A DNA stretch of 38,150 nt from a virus. The position numbers and the translations under genes are program-made. The notes below the pieces were generated by a model that saw only the letters and a program-made list of their open reading frames with translations, was not told the DNA's origin and did not search any database. Of the stretch, positions 8,111-17,851 are shown piece by piece (within the stretch, counting starts at the first letter, position 1; every line of letters begins with the position of its first letter). The DNA lies in IMG/VR virus record IMGVR_UViG_3300030389_004419, positions 1 through 38,150 of that record. One strand, given 5' to 3'.

Positions 8111-10454
8111 TAGAATATTTATAGATTTTAGTAAAGAAATTAAAAAAGCTACAGAGGCTCTAAAGCAATATTCGGCTGGTGCTAATTCGGCTGCCAACAG
8201 TACAAAAAAAGTTGATGATGCAAATAATAAAGCTAAAAGAGGGTTTTTAGGTTTACAAAAAGGTTTAAGAAACGTACATAACGAATTTTCTGTTTTACGT
8301 TCTAAAATGTTGTTGGGTGCTTTTGCTATAGGATTAGTAGAAAAAAGTGTTGTAAGACTTACAAAAGCTTTTGGTGAACAAGAAGATGCTGAAACAAGAG
8401 TAAATCAAGCAATTGTAAGTACAGGCAGACTTGCACAAATATCAGGACAGCAGTTACAACAATATGCATCTGATCTTCAAAAAGTTACAAAATTTGGAGA
8501 TGAGGTTATTCTTTCGTCAAGTGCATTATTATTAACATTTACAAAAATAGGTTCTGATGTATTTCCTCAAGCACAAAAAGCAGTATTAGATCTTGCATCT
8601 GCTATGGGTACAGATTTAAAATCTGCATCTGTACAAGTGGGTAAAGCATTAAACGATCCTCTTAAAGGACTTACAGCTCTGCAAAGAGTGGGTATAGTAT
8701 TTACACAATCACAACGAGAGCAAATAAAAGTATTTATGGCTAATAATGAGGTTGCAAAAGCTCAAGCTATAATATTAAAAGAATTAAATGTAGAGTTTGG
8801 TGGAATGGCTGATATACTTGCTCAGACAGTTAATGGGCAATTAGCACAAGCAAATAATGCATTTGGAGATATGGCTGAAAATATTGGTCAAAATTTAGCT
8901 CCTGTAGTTTTATCTGTTGCAAAGGCATTAAAAGAACTTTCAGAAGAAGCAAATCAAGAGTCTACTAAGAAATTTGTTCAAACAATTCTATTTTTAGCAC
9001 AAGCATTTTTAACTTTAAAAGTAGCATCAGGCGCCGCCTTAGTAGTAACAAAAAATTTCAACAAAGTTATTAAAGGTTTAGGTAGAATTGCTTTTGGATT
9101 AACAGGAACAATGTCAAATTTATTTCTTATGAATAAAGTTAATACTGTTCAAATTCAAAAACTTACTGATGGTCTTGATTTAGCTACAATTTCTATGAGT
9201 CATTTTGATCAGGCAGCCAAATTAAAATTAGCTCAAGAAGGCATAGAAGGTTCAAAAAAACTTATAAAAGAACTAAGAAAAGAAGCACAAGAATCTGCTA
9301 TTGCTGATATAGCATTAGAAACAGGTCAAAATTATGAATTTGTAAAACATCAAATAGAAACATTAACAAATAATGAATTTAAAACATGGCTTAAACAATT
9401 AAGAGTAGGAAAAACAGCTACACAAATGCTTAGTGATGGTACACTATCATTAATTGAAAGATATAAAAGATTAGAAGAAATAACTAAAAATGTTGGTAAT
9501 ATGACTGTAGCTGAGTCTGAAGCATTAATTAAAATGCGAAAAGCTTATGAAAAACTTGAAGTTGGTAGTCGAATACAAGATATTAAAAATTTGACAGATC
9601 AAACAGGTTTTATGACTAATGAGCAATTCAAATTGTTAGAAATGCAAGAAAAAGAAAGACTGAGCTTACAAACTTTAGGAATATCATACGATAAAATTAC
9701 AGAAATACAATTACAAAATATGATAGATAAAACTGCTGAATTATCTATTGAAAAACAAAAAGGAATACAACAATCTCGTCTTGATATACAAGAAACACAA
9801 ATGAACAATCAAGTAATACTTGACTTAGAAACAACATTGGTTATGGGATTAACTGATTTGTGGAACTCTTATAGCAGATCAAGAATGAAAGACATCAATG
9901 CTGAATATGATTTAAAAGTACAAAATGCTAAAAAAACTATAAAGAATGAACGATTATTAGATATTGAATTAGGTAAAATAGCAAGTCAAAAAGAACAAGC
10001 AGAAAAACAAGCTCATAACAAGCTAATTAATATGCAAATATTATCTACTATAGCAGAAGGTGCCGCGGCAGCCTTTAAAATATATGCTAATATGGCTCCT
10101 GGAATGGCTAATCCTTGGACTACATCAGTTTATACACCATTATTTTATAAACAAATGGGTGTTTTAGCTATACAAAAAGCTCTTGCTATAGGCTCATTAC
10201 AAGCACAAAAAGCAGAATATGGTGCCGATTTTGTTACTCAGGGTCCACAAATGTTAATGGTAGGCGATAATCCGGGTGGGCGTGAACGTGTTCAAGTTAC
10301 TCCAATAGGTAGCCCTAATGTTAATGGACCAAGTGGTGGTAATGTTAATATAACATTTACAGGAAATGTAATGACACAATCATTTATAGAAGATGAAGCT
10401 ATACCTGCAATAAAAGAAGCTGTTAGACGTGGCGCTGATATAGGAATCTCATAA
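8103..10454 (+). CDS. Tail tape measure protein, 783 aa
   Basis: This protein sets tail length and travels down the tube at infection. It is a long, mostly helical protein directly after the chaperone pair. Near residues 55-75 a hydrophobic segment (SKMLLGAFAIGLVEKSVV) follows a LGLQKGLRNV helix, and a second hydrophobic stretch lies near 290-315. The block QAQKAVLDLASAMGTDLKSA followed by VGKALNDPLKGLTALQRVG is typical of tape measure N-terminal halves. The C-terminal third carries charged coiled-coil-like helices (TLVMGLTDLWNS..., EQAEKQAHNKL). At about 1.5 angstroms per residue it predicts a tail somewhat over 100 nm. It is the most confident tail gene here. Confidence 0.9.
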   Translation: MANRIFIDFSKEIKKATEALKQYSAGANSAANSTKKVDDANNKAKRGFLGLQKGLRNVHNEFSVLRSKMLLGAFAIGLVEKSVVRLTKAFGEQEDAETRVNQAIVSTGRLAQISGQQLQQYASDLQKVTKFGDEVILSSSALLLTFTKIGSDVFPQAQKAVLDLASAMGTDLKSASVQVGKALNDPLKGLTALQRVGIVFTQSQREQIKVFMANNEVAKAQAIILKELNVEFGGMADILAQTVNGQLAQANNAFGDMAENIGQNLAPVVLSVAKALKELSEEANQESTKKFVQTILFLAQAFLTLKVASGAALVVTKNFNKVIKGLGRIAFGLTGTMSNLFLMNKVNTVQIQKLTDGLDLATISMSHFDQAAKLKLAQEGIEGSKKLIKELRKEAQESAIADIALETGQNYEFVKHQIETLTNNEFKTWLKQLRVGKTATQMLSDGTLSLIERYKRLEEITKNVGNMTVAESEALIKMRKAYEKLEVGSRIQDIKNLTDQTGFMTNEQFKLLEMQEKERLSLQTLGISYDKITEIQLQNMIDKTAELSIEKQKGIQQSRLDIQETQMNNQVILDLETTLVMGLTDLWNSYSRSRMKDINAEYDLKVQNAKKTIKNERLLDIELGKIASQKEQAEKQAHNKLINMQILSTIAEGAAAAFKIYANMAPGMANPWTTSVYTPLFYKQMGVLAIQKALAIGSLQAQKAEYGADFVTQGPQMLMVGDNPGGRERVQVTPIGSPNVNGPSGGNVNITFTGNVMTQSFIEDEAIPAIKEAVRRGADIGIS

Positions 10455-13400
10455 TGAAAAGTGTACCTTCAATATTTAGAGAAGATATTTATTCTAATGT
10501 TAATGCATTAGTTCCTTTTGTTATTATACATTCTGATCCTAAAACATATATATCTACACAAGAATTTGATTTAGATAACAATCATTACTATCCTTATTTA
10601 AATTCATTCTCAGGAGTTAGAGAAAGTATCAATATGAAAGATATTTTTTCTAAAAGAACTTGGAGAAATAGTAATGTATCAATAAAAGTAGAAAACTTTA
10701 AAAGACATACAGATGATGGTACTGATTATTTTTCTGATTTTATTAATGAAAATGGTGGATACACTAATTTAAAAGTTGAAATATATTTAAAATCGCAAAG
10801 TGGAACAAGTTTAACTGATTGTTTAAAAGTATATACAGGCAAAATAAGATCAATACAGCAAACAAGCACATTTCTGCAATTAAATATAGAAGATGAATCC
10901 TCTATAAAATTAAAAGATTTTAAAGTTCCTGCATCTAAACTTGATGATAGTGAAAATGTTCCTGAAAATTTTAGAAATAAAATTATTCCTATGACTTATG
11001 GAAGAGTATTAAGAGCACCAACAGTACAAATAACGAAAGAATCAAGCTCTTTACAGTCGGATTATCAACCAGACAGAAATATAGCTGTTAAAGTAGATAA
11101 TAAACCTATATATGCATTTGGTGGAGATAATGCAGAAATAAATAGTGATGGTTATTTGAATCAAAGAACTCCTTTACAAGTTAAAGCAGGAGAAAAAACT
11201 TATGCTTGGGTTCCTAATAATCATACAGAAACTTTCGAAGGGAATCTTGATTGTAATCCTGATGCAGAATTTCCACAAACAATATATGATCAAGAAACTG
11301 CAAGTGTAGAATTACCAGCTTTTGCTGAAAGAAATGTAGATGGTGGAGATGCAGATGGAACAGTTATAAGAACAAAAAACCCTATTGGTGATGGTTTATT
11401 AGAATGTTGGGTAAGAAGAAAAATTGATTCTGTACACCCACCACAAGGAGATATTGTTGAAGATTATTATAATTTAGAAAAATCTTATGATGGGGTAAGA
11501 AAAGATGAAGATTGGATAGAAAATACAGATCCAGATAGCGAAGAATATATTACTAATCCTTATGCATATTTTCAAGGATATGTAACTAATTCACTTTATG
11601 GTCAAAGAACTTTTTTAACATATAATTTAAATTCAGATATAGATTTGCCTTCTATATTTAGTCAAGCATATTTTCAAATATGTTTATGGTTGCAAGGAAC
11701 AGATAATATTGATATAGATTTAATTGCAACTGCTGAATTTGGAGAAAGCGATACTGGTTGGTCAGGGTCATACGATGTTGCAAATGTTTGGAATGCTCCA
11801 GGGGATAGTCTAACAAATTTGCCTTATAAAAATTCTGGTGGTCAAGAATATAATTGGAGAGATTTAGATACATATTATTCTCAAAGTTGGTCAAATGCTA
11901 TTAATGGATCATCATCAGGTGTTAGTTGGTTTGGTGGAGTTGCAGATCAGCATAGATTTGGTAACCCATGGGGCTATATACCAGGATTTACAAGATGGGA
12001 TAATATAAATCAATTTAATAAAGTTAAACTATATGTGTGGGGAAGATATCCTGATCCTGATGGGACTCCAGCTGGCTATCAACTAAGAATAGGGCAAGTA
12101 GGTATTTTTCATAAAACATTGTGCGAGATGAAAGACCTTGATTTTTTTGTAGATGTTTATGGTAGAGTTGATAATAATTTAGGTATTTATACAGGGATTC
12201 AAGATAGAAACCCTATATCTACAGAAAGAGATTGGATTTTAATTGATACTACTGAATCTACTGAACTTTGGAATTGTAGAACCGGTTATCAAAATTATGA
12301 TGAAATAACTTTAGTCCCATATCAATCAGGGAGTGCAGTAAATTTAAAATGTTCTAATTTTGCAGAACAAGTATTTGGAATGTCTGTTTATAGCTATGAA
12401 ATAGATGAAGATATTGCTCCTTTAAATATACAAGATTATTCAATTTCTTTAGGTTGGGGAGAATTAGAGGGATATTTTAATCAAGTAGAATCTATAACAG
12501 TTTATTATGGTAATGATTGGTTGCAATATAATTATCAAGGACAATATTTTTATTGGATAAATGGTGGCAGAGTTTTTTATAAAACTTATAGTGCAGGGTT
12601 TGGGCAAACTCAGTTTGTTTATTTAGATGATAATTATTTTGGAGATACTGCTCCTGGTAGTGGTTTTGATGTTGAACCAGCTGATCCTTTAGATGTAAGA
12701 TATATACATATAGTAATACAAAGAAATCCAGGAATTGAAACAGATTATAATTTAGCTATAAAAGTTTTGTATTATAATGGTCCATTAACTAATGTAGTAT
12801 ATGGTTGTACTGATGAACTTGCATCTAACTATAATATAGATGCGACAATAGATGATGGTAGTTGTGAATATGAAATGGTTCCTAATTGTGTTGCAACTTT
12901 ACTTGTAAATAGTGAAGTATATGAGGGGCAAAATCTTGTAAATTATGATAATTGTGCTATAAATTTGTTAGATAGTCAGCATGATGATGAATCAATAGCT
13001 ATTTCAAGCTATCATTGTGAACAAGTATTAGGCACACAACAACAAATTACAAATACAAGTAATGAAGCAGTTTTTGAATTTGAACTTTTTTCTAATTTAA
13101 ATCAAGAAACAATAGCATTTGATTGTTATGTTATAGATGAAAATGGAGATTATTCTGAAACAGTAAGAGTTAGTGTTTTTAAAAATCAACCGGTAAATGA
13201 ATATGGTTGTACTGATCCTCTCGCATTTAATTATAATCCTGATGCTATATATGATGATGATAGTTGTGAATATGTTATTCCTGATGAAGATATTCCTGAT
13301 GATTCATCTTCATTAATAGAAAACCCTGCAGATGTATTATATCATTTATTAGGAGAAGAAGTTGGATTAACATCTATTGGAAGTCAAGGAACACAAGAGG

Positions 13401-14761
13401 GACCATTTGATGTAGAATCTATAGAAAAATCAAGAGCCAATCATGTATTTACACAAGATTATACTAATTTTTCAAACTCTGTAGTACCTGCAGGATCTCA
13501 ATGGAAATTAGGGTTTTCTGTAAATAAAGAAATAGATACAAAATCATTATTAGAAAACATATCTACAAATTCTATGTGTTTTCCTTATTTTAACAGTAAA
13601 GGTATTTTTTCATTAATAACTGTTAGAGGTACCTATCATCAATTGCTTTCAAGTGGTGGAGCAGAGACATATTTTAATGAAATAAAAGCTCAAGACATTT
13701 TTAGTTATAAAATAGAAAGATCATCAATAGACGAGGTATATACAAATGTACAAGTTAATTATTCTAAAGATTATGGTAATGATAATTATGGAAAAACAAC
13801 AGGTGCTAAAAATTGGGATCAAATGTCAAGAGTATATATTAATGACCCTGATGCTAATTTAATTGATTATTACGGTTTAAATGAAGATTTATCTAAATTA
13901 AATTTTGATTCTGATTATATAACAGATACGGCAACAGCCAAAGCATTAAGAGATTTTATACTTGGTTGGAGTATGAATCAACATACTATTATAAAAATAA
14001 AATTACCATTAAAATATATTAAATATGAAGTAGGCGATATTTTGTATTTTAAAGATTTGATAGATAATAAAAAAGCTTTTGGAGAAGATTATTCTTATAA
14101 CAAAATTATTAATTCAGATGAATACACTATAAGAAATGGTCAAGTTATTTATCCTTTATTTATGGTATTTGAGTCATTAGCATCTACAAAAGAAGTTTCT
14201 CTATCTTTAATACAATTGCATGATTGGACAGGAGAAGTAGATAGAGGTTTTAATTTAGGAAACATTGAAGAAACTCCTGGAACATTTACAATAGAAAATA
14301 ATAGTGCTTTTGATGTGCCTTCAAATTATGCTAAGACAAGTAAATTAGAATCTTTATGTAATAGTCTTGTATTTACAAATACAACTCAACATGAAATTGA
14401 TAGAACAATATGGGATTTTGGCGATGGTAATATAGTAGAAACAACAGATACAGAAATAACACATAAATATACAAATATAGATAACTCAGAATTAACTCCT
14501 TATGCGATAAAACCTGTAACAATGACATCAATATCTGTATCAGGAGAAGAATCTGTAAAAACTTTAAATGTTCATGTATATAGAGTAGGAGACTATAGTC
14601 AAGATGGTATAGTTGATATAATAGATATAATAATGTTAGTTAATATTTTGCTTTCTGTAGATACTCCTGATCCTTTGCTTGGATTTTGTTGCGATACTGA
14701 TAATAGTGGAATATTAAACATAATTGATATAATTTCAATAATAAACGATGTGTTGAGCTAA
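10454..14761 (+). CDS. Giant tail tip/host-interaction protein with Cys-rich repeats, PKD and dockerin-like C-terminus, 1435 aa
   Basis: The gene follows the tape measure with a one-base overlap, the place of distal tail and tail hub proteins. Residues 1-200 (FDLDNNHYYPYLNS, KDIFSKRTWRNS) look like a baseplate/hub N-terminal region. The middle is rich in Tyr, Asn and Asp and beta-like. Two copies of the pattern GCTD..A.NYN..A..DD.SCEY begin at G784 and G918. A PKD-type signature WDFGDG lies at 1320-1325. The C-terminus has two EF-hand-like loops, D1380-D1391 (DYSQDG) and D1414-D1425 (DTDNSG), each followed by an IIDII helix, matching the duplicated layout of type I dockerins. The Ca-binding positions are filled. 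These modules suggest receptor or carbohydrate-surface contact. Tail tip placement is inference; the C-terminal modules are directly visible. Confidence 0.8.
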   Translation: MKSVPSIFREDIYSNVNALVPFVIIHSDPKTYISTQEFDLDNNHYYPYLNSFSGVRESINMKDIFSKRTWRNSNVSIKVENFKRHTDDGTDYFSDFINENGGYTNLKVEIYLKSQSGTSLTDCLKVYTGKIRSIQQTSTFLQLNIEDESSIKLKDFKVPASKLDDSENVPENFRNKIIPMTYGRVLRAPTVQITKESSSLQSDYQPDRNIAVKVDNKPIYAFGGDNAEINSDGYLNQRTPLQVKAGEKTYAWVPNNHTETFEGNLDCNPDAEFPQTIYDQETASVELPAFAERNVDGGDADGTVIRTKNPIGDGLLECWVRRKIDSVHPPQGDIVEDYYNLEKSYDGVRKDEDWIENTDPDSEEYITNPYAYFQGYVTNSLYGQRTFLTYNLNSDIDLPSIFSQAYFQICLWLQGTDNIDIDLIATAEFGESDTGWSGSYDVANVWNAPGDSLTNLPYKNSGGQEYNWRDLDTYYSQSWSNAINGSSSGVSWFGGVADQHRFGNPWGYIPGFTRWDNINQFNKVKLYVWGRYPDPDGTPAGYQLRIGQVGIFHKTLCEMKDLDFFVDVYGRVDNNLGIYTGIQDRNPISTERDWILIDTTESTELWNCRTGYQNYDEITLVPYQSGSAVNLKCSNFAEQVFGMSVYSYEIDEDIAPLNIQDYSISLGWGELEGYFNQVESITVYYGNDWLQYNYQGQYFYWINGGRVFYKTYSAGFGQTQFVYLDDNYFGDTAPGSGFDVEPADPLDVRYIHIVIQRNPGIETDYNLAIKVLYYNGPLTNVVYGCTDELASNYNIDATIDDGSCEYEMVPNCVATLLVNSEVYEGQNLVNYDNCAINLLDSQHDDESIAISSYHCEQVLGTQQQITNTSNEAVFEFELFSNLNQETIAFDCYVIDENGDYSETVRVSVFKNQPVNEYGCTDPLAFNYNPDAIYDDDSCEYVIPDEDIPDDSSSLIENPADVLYHLLGEEVGLTSIGSQGTQEGPFDVESIEKSRANHVFTQDYTNFSNSVVPAGSQWKLGFSVNKEIDTKSLLENISTNSMCFPYFNSKGIFSLITVRGTYHQLLSSGGAETYFNEIKAQDIFSYKIERSSIDEVYTNVQVNYSKDYGNDNYGKTTGAKNWDQMSRVYINDPDANLIDYYGLNEDLSKLNFDSDYITDTATAKALRDFILGWSMNQHTIIKIKLPLKYIKYEVGDILYFKDLIDNKKAFGEDYSYNKIINSDEYTIRNGQVIYPLFMVFESLASTKEVSLSLIQLHDWTGEVDRGFNLGNIEETPGTFTIENNSAFDVPSNYAKTSKLESLCNSLVFTNTTQHEIDRTIWDFGDGNIVETTDTEITHKYTNIDNSELTPYAIKPVTMTSISVSGEESVKTLNVHVYRVGDYSQDGIVDIIDIIMLVNILLSVDTPDPLLGFCCDTDNSGILNIIDIISIINDVLS

Positions 14762-14763
14762 TT

Positions 14764-15378
14764 ATGAAAAATATTTTAAACGTTGTCAATAAAAAGATAG
14801 ATACAAATCTAAAAAATCCACAAGAACAAGATTTAAGTTTGCCTAAAATGTTTTATGGTCTTGGTGAAGTTAATTTAGCTACATCAAATAATATTATAGG
14901 AATGGAAATACATTATAAAGGCAACGAAAACACTATAATACAAAAAACTTTATCTAAAAATTGGAAACTTTTACACTCTAAAGATAAAATTATTATATTT
15001 ACATTAACAAAAAATGCATCTCTTGCTTTACATAAAAAATCTGGAGGGCAAGATAGAGATATAAAGCTTGGAAACGGTGTGTATGATACAATTGAGCCTA
15101 TACCATCTTATTATACATTATTTAAATATTCAGGTTATTTTGAATTAACAAAAGCTACTGTAATAGGATATGATATAAATCCCGTAGTTTTAACAAAAGA
15201 CAACAAATTAATATTTAGCAATGGTTTAGATTTATATAAAAGTTTTAAAGGATCGTACTCAACAACTAATGAAAAGTATTCTAATTTAAACATAGGAAAC
15301 TCATATAATAAAAGTACAAGTTCTCCAAAAAATGATAATAAATTATTAAAGGATATAATAAAGAGAAATGATAAATAA
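14764..15378 (+). CDS. Putative distal tail protein, 204 aa
   Basis: No family recognised. The start lies 2 bases after the tail tip stop and the end overlaps the next gene by 11 bases. The middle is beta-strand-like (IIGMEIHYKGNENTI, KDKIIIFTLTKNASLALH), and residues 165-204 are a Ser/Asn/Lys-rich, probably flexible tail. There is no membrane helix. Its position in the rightward arm after the tail tip protein suggests a small tail tip or fibre-attachment component. Confidence 0.7.
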   Translation: MKNILNVVNKKIDTNLKNPQEQDLSLPKMFYGLGEVNLATSNNIIGMEIHYKGNENTIIQKTLSKNWKLLHSKDKIIIFTLTKNASLALHKKSGGQDRDIKLGNGVYDTIEPIPSYYTLFKYSGYFELTKATVIGYDINPVVLTKDNKLIFSNGLDLYKSFKGSYSTTNEKYSNLNIGNSYNKSTSSPKNDNKLLKDIIKRNDK

Positions 15379-16711
15379 AAGCTCATCAAAATACGAAACA
15401 GGCGGGGGAACACCTGGGAATAGAAGAGGAACATCTTATGATGGATCTATATTAAAACCATCATTTTATATTGATGTTGTAAATTTTGTTTTACATAACA
15501 GAAAAAGACCAAATCAAAATGCTAATCTACCTCGAATATTGTTAGAAAATGGGACAATACAAGGTAATAAAAGTATATATGAAGTTTTTGATGGTAATCC
15601 TTTAAATTTTGTTAGAATAGTTCCTGATGATGCTAATAGTGATATTAGAATTGCATTAGAGCTTGAGACACCGTTATCTATTTTAGATATAGATTATATA
15701 GCTTTTTTAGGTCACAATTTAAATAGAATAACAAATGAAGGCTTTACAAAACATCATCATGATTCTGTACAAACTTATCCTGGGGAAGGATCTATATCTT
15801 TAAGTTCTTATAATAATTATCCTGAATTATCATGGGGAGAAGGATATTTTCAATTAAAAGATTTAGGCTATGATGATAACGACAGTTTAATTAGTTCTAA
15901 TATTTTAAATGCTATATCTAATGCATCAGATGGTGCAAATTTTGAAAAAATTCAATTCCCAGAACATCAAGGTTCTTCAATATATTCAGTAAAATTATCA
16001 GAAATAAGTGTTTATTCTAATTCTATATTAATAACATTTCATGCTCCTGAAAATGGTTGGGAAGCTTTTACACAAGACAATGGAATACAATTAGGTGCTA
16101 TTTTTATGGGATCTAAAATAGATTTTTCTAATAGTCCTGATATTATGACTATAAAACAAAACAATTTATATGATGGAGTAAAAAAATCAAGAGGCATAGG
16201 AGGTTACGATAATACATCTATAAATTATACTTTGCCTTTTTATGATATAAATGGTAATAAAGTTCCACCTTTTGAAATGCTTCCAATATCAGATTTTGGT
16301 AGTTACATGATTGGCGAAGATTATGCATATAGCACAAACGGATCTTTATATAATCATTCTATGGGCAAGTATATGGGTTCACCTTATCAAGCAAGACGTG
16401 AATGGCAATTTGAATTTTCACATTTAACATCAGAAGAAATATATCCCTCACAAGATAAATTATTATGGAATTTAGATATGGAATCAAATGCAGGCGATAT
16501 ATATACAGATAATATAATGAAGTTTATGGATAGAACAATAGGCGGTTCTTTGCCTTTTATATTTCAACAAAATAAAACACTTGTGGGTTATTATTATGGT
16601 TTTCACCCAAGATCATTTTGTATTGCTACTTTAAAAGAAAATAGTTTACAAGTAGATCAAGTTGGGCCATCTGTATTTAAATATGCTTTTAATATAGAAG
16701 AATCTTGGTAA
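15368..16711 (+). CDS. Tail tip-associated structural protein, 447 aa
   Basis: Last gene of the rightward arm. The protein is soluble and beta-rich, with many aromatic, Asn and Ser residues (SFYIDVVNFVLHNRKRP near residue 35, ILDIDYIAFLGHNLNRIT near 115). A statement-like region DNIMKFMDRTIGGSLPFIFQ appears near the C-terminus, and such closing segments are common in marine phage tail proteins. It probably sits at the tail tip with 10454-14761 and 14764-15378. The stop codon at 16709-16711 directly abuts the stop of the convergent gene at 16712, leaving no room for a terminator. Confidence 0.75.
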   Translation: MINKSSSKYETGGGTPGNRRGTSYDGSILKPSFYIDVVNFVLHNRKRPNQNANLPRILLENGTIQGNKSIYEVFDGNPLNFVRIVPDDANSDIRIALELETPLSILDIDYIAFLGHNLNRITNEGFTKHHHDSVQTYPGEGSISLSSYNNYPELSWGEGYFQLKDLGYDDNDSLISSNILNAISNASDGANFEKIQFPEHQGSSIYSVKLSEISVYSNSILITFHAPENGWEAFTQDNGIQLGAIFMGSKIDFSNSPDIMTIKQNNLYDGVKKSRGIGGYDNTSINYTLPFYDINGNKVPPFEMLPISDFGSYMIGEDYAYSTNGSLYNHSMGKYMGSPYQARREWQFEFSHLTSEEIYPSQDKLLWNLDMESNAGDIYTDNIMKFMDRTIGGSLPFIFQQNKTLVGYYYGFHPRSFCIATLKENSLQVDQVGPSVFKYAFNIEESW

Positions 16712-17026
16712 TTAAAAGTTTTTTGGGTAGTTAGTCTTTTCCACTTTAACTTTAAAATGATTAAACTTTTCCATTCCTAATATATGTGCATCAGTTGGGA
16801 AAAAATATCTCCACTCTTTATATACAGTTAGAAAGAAGAAAAAACCACAAGCTTTTTTGCCTGTATCTTTTTGATATGTAACACAAGCAGTTGTTTCACT
16901 TAATGGATCAATATCACATACAGAGAATTTCTCATTATTATGATTTTGTGATCTATTCTCCATACTAAACATCATTGCAACCTCATTGGCTTTTTCATGT
17001 AATTTAATAGCTACGTCTTTTTTCAT
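16712..17026 (-). CDS. Small conserved-looking early-arm protein, 104 aa
   Basis: I do not recognise a named domain. The protein is soluble, mixed helix and strand, with an N-terminal helix (KKDVAIKLHEKANEVAMMFS) and a C-terminal segment YFFPTDAHILGMEKFNHFK that reads like a conserved fold core. Two Cys are unpaired by motif. It is the last gene of the leftward arm; its stop touches the stop of the convergent tail gene. It lies 2 bases after the preceding basic protein, so it is co-transcribed with it. Confidence 0.65.
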   Translation of the reverse strand: MKKDVAIKLHEKANEVAMMFSMENRSQNHNNEKFSVCDIDPLSETTACVTYQKDTGKKACGFFFFLTVYKEWRYFFPTDAHILGMEKFNHFKVKVEKTNYPKNF

Positions 17027-17028
17027 TT

Positions 17029-17226
17029 TTACCTTTTTGTTAATTTTGGGTCTGACATTAAAAACTTATATATCCACCAACATCTACCATTGTCACTTGC
17101 TTTTAAAGCCATTTCTTGAACTCTATTGTGAGATGACTTTCTATTTGAATACATATTATCATAGTTTTTTCTAAACCCTTGTTTTTTACCTATATTCTTT
17201 TTTAGCTTTGCAAAACTACTTTTCAA
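17029..17226 (-). CDS. Small basic protein, 65 aa
   Basis: Highly basic N-terminal half (KSSFAKLKKNIGKKQGFRKN), then a helical segment SSHNRVQEMALKASDNGR and WWIYKFL. A TTTGAAAAG-like weak leader and an AGGTAAC purine stretch precede the start. No motif gives a function; nucleic acid binding is only suggested by charge. It is co-directional and tightly packed with its neighbours. Confidence 0.6.
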   Translation of the reverse strand: MKSSFAKLKKNIGKKQGFRKNYDNMYSNRKSSHNRVQEMALKASDNGRCWWIYKFLMSDPKLTKR

Positions 17227-17273
17227 ATTGTTACCTCTTTTTTACGATCAGACCGATCAATCTTTGGTGTTTT

Positions 17274-17375
17274 TCAACCTGATATATAACCACAATTATA
17301 GCACTTATATTTACAATTTATAGTTTGAACAATAGCATTGCATATTTCACAATTTTCTTTTTTAAACATATTCAT
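17274..17375 (-). CDS. Micro zinc-ribbon protein, 33 aa
   Basis: The start codon overlaps the RuvC stop by one base (TAATG), showing translational coupling. The product begins MNMFKKENCEICN and ends with CKYKCYNCGYISG, giving five Cys: C9-x2-C12, C21, and C25-x2-C28. That is enough for one zinc ribbon with almost no other sequence. Such tiny ribbons can contact nucleic acids or other proteins. A role alongside the resolvase is suggested only by coupling. Confidence 0.7.
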   Translation of the reverse strand: MNMFKKENCEICNAIVQTINCKYKCYNCGYISG

Positions 17376-17851
17376 TAGAACATCATCTCCTTCGCATAAT
17401 GAGCTATTAACAATGAATCACTTATATTAAATGTTACTTTAATATTAGGGAATAACTTTATAGCTTTTTCCTTTAAAGCTCTTTTTCTTTCTGTTTTTGT
17501 TAATTTGCCTATTTCAAAATATTTAATCCATTTTTGAGGACTAACCTCAGCATACTCTATATCATAAGATGCTACAATGCCTCTCCATAAACCGTAATTA
17601 GTACCAAATTTAAATGCTGATCTTCTTGAATCAGTAGGAAAAGCATGAACAAATTCCATACATACTTTTGTATTTGATAAGCTATCTACTTGTTCAAGCA
17701 TATTCATAAACTCTCCAGCCATTTTTTCAGGAGTATCAGGGCATTTTTTAGAAACTACACCATTTTTAGTTATAAGTGTAATTCCTCCTTTTGCACCAGG
17801 ATCTATTCCTATTACATTTATGTTTCTTTTTTTAGGGTTATTTTTTGGCAT
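17375..17851 (-). CDS. RuvC-like Holliday junction resolvase, 158 aa
   Basis: Belongs to the RNase H-fold RuvC superfamily, which cuts four-way DNA junctions and so clears recombination or branched replication products before packaging. The first strand VIGIDPGAKGG carries the catalytic Asp (D17), the VCMEF strand the Glu (E66), and the C-terminal NISDSLLIAHYA helix another acid (D145). The length is typical. It overlaps the DnaB helicase gene by 14 bases and is coupled downstream to the micro zinc ribbon. Key acidic residues are all present, so activity is likely. Confidence 0.9.
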   Translation of the reverse strand: MPKNNPKKRNINVIGIDPGAKGGITLITKNGVVSKKCPDTPEKMAGEFMNMLEQVDSLSNTKVCMEFVHAFPTDSRRSAFKFGTNYGLWRGIVASYDIEYAEVSPQKWIKYFEIGKLTKTERKRALKEKAIKLFPNIKVTFNISDSLLIAHYAKEMMF

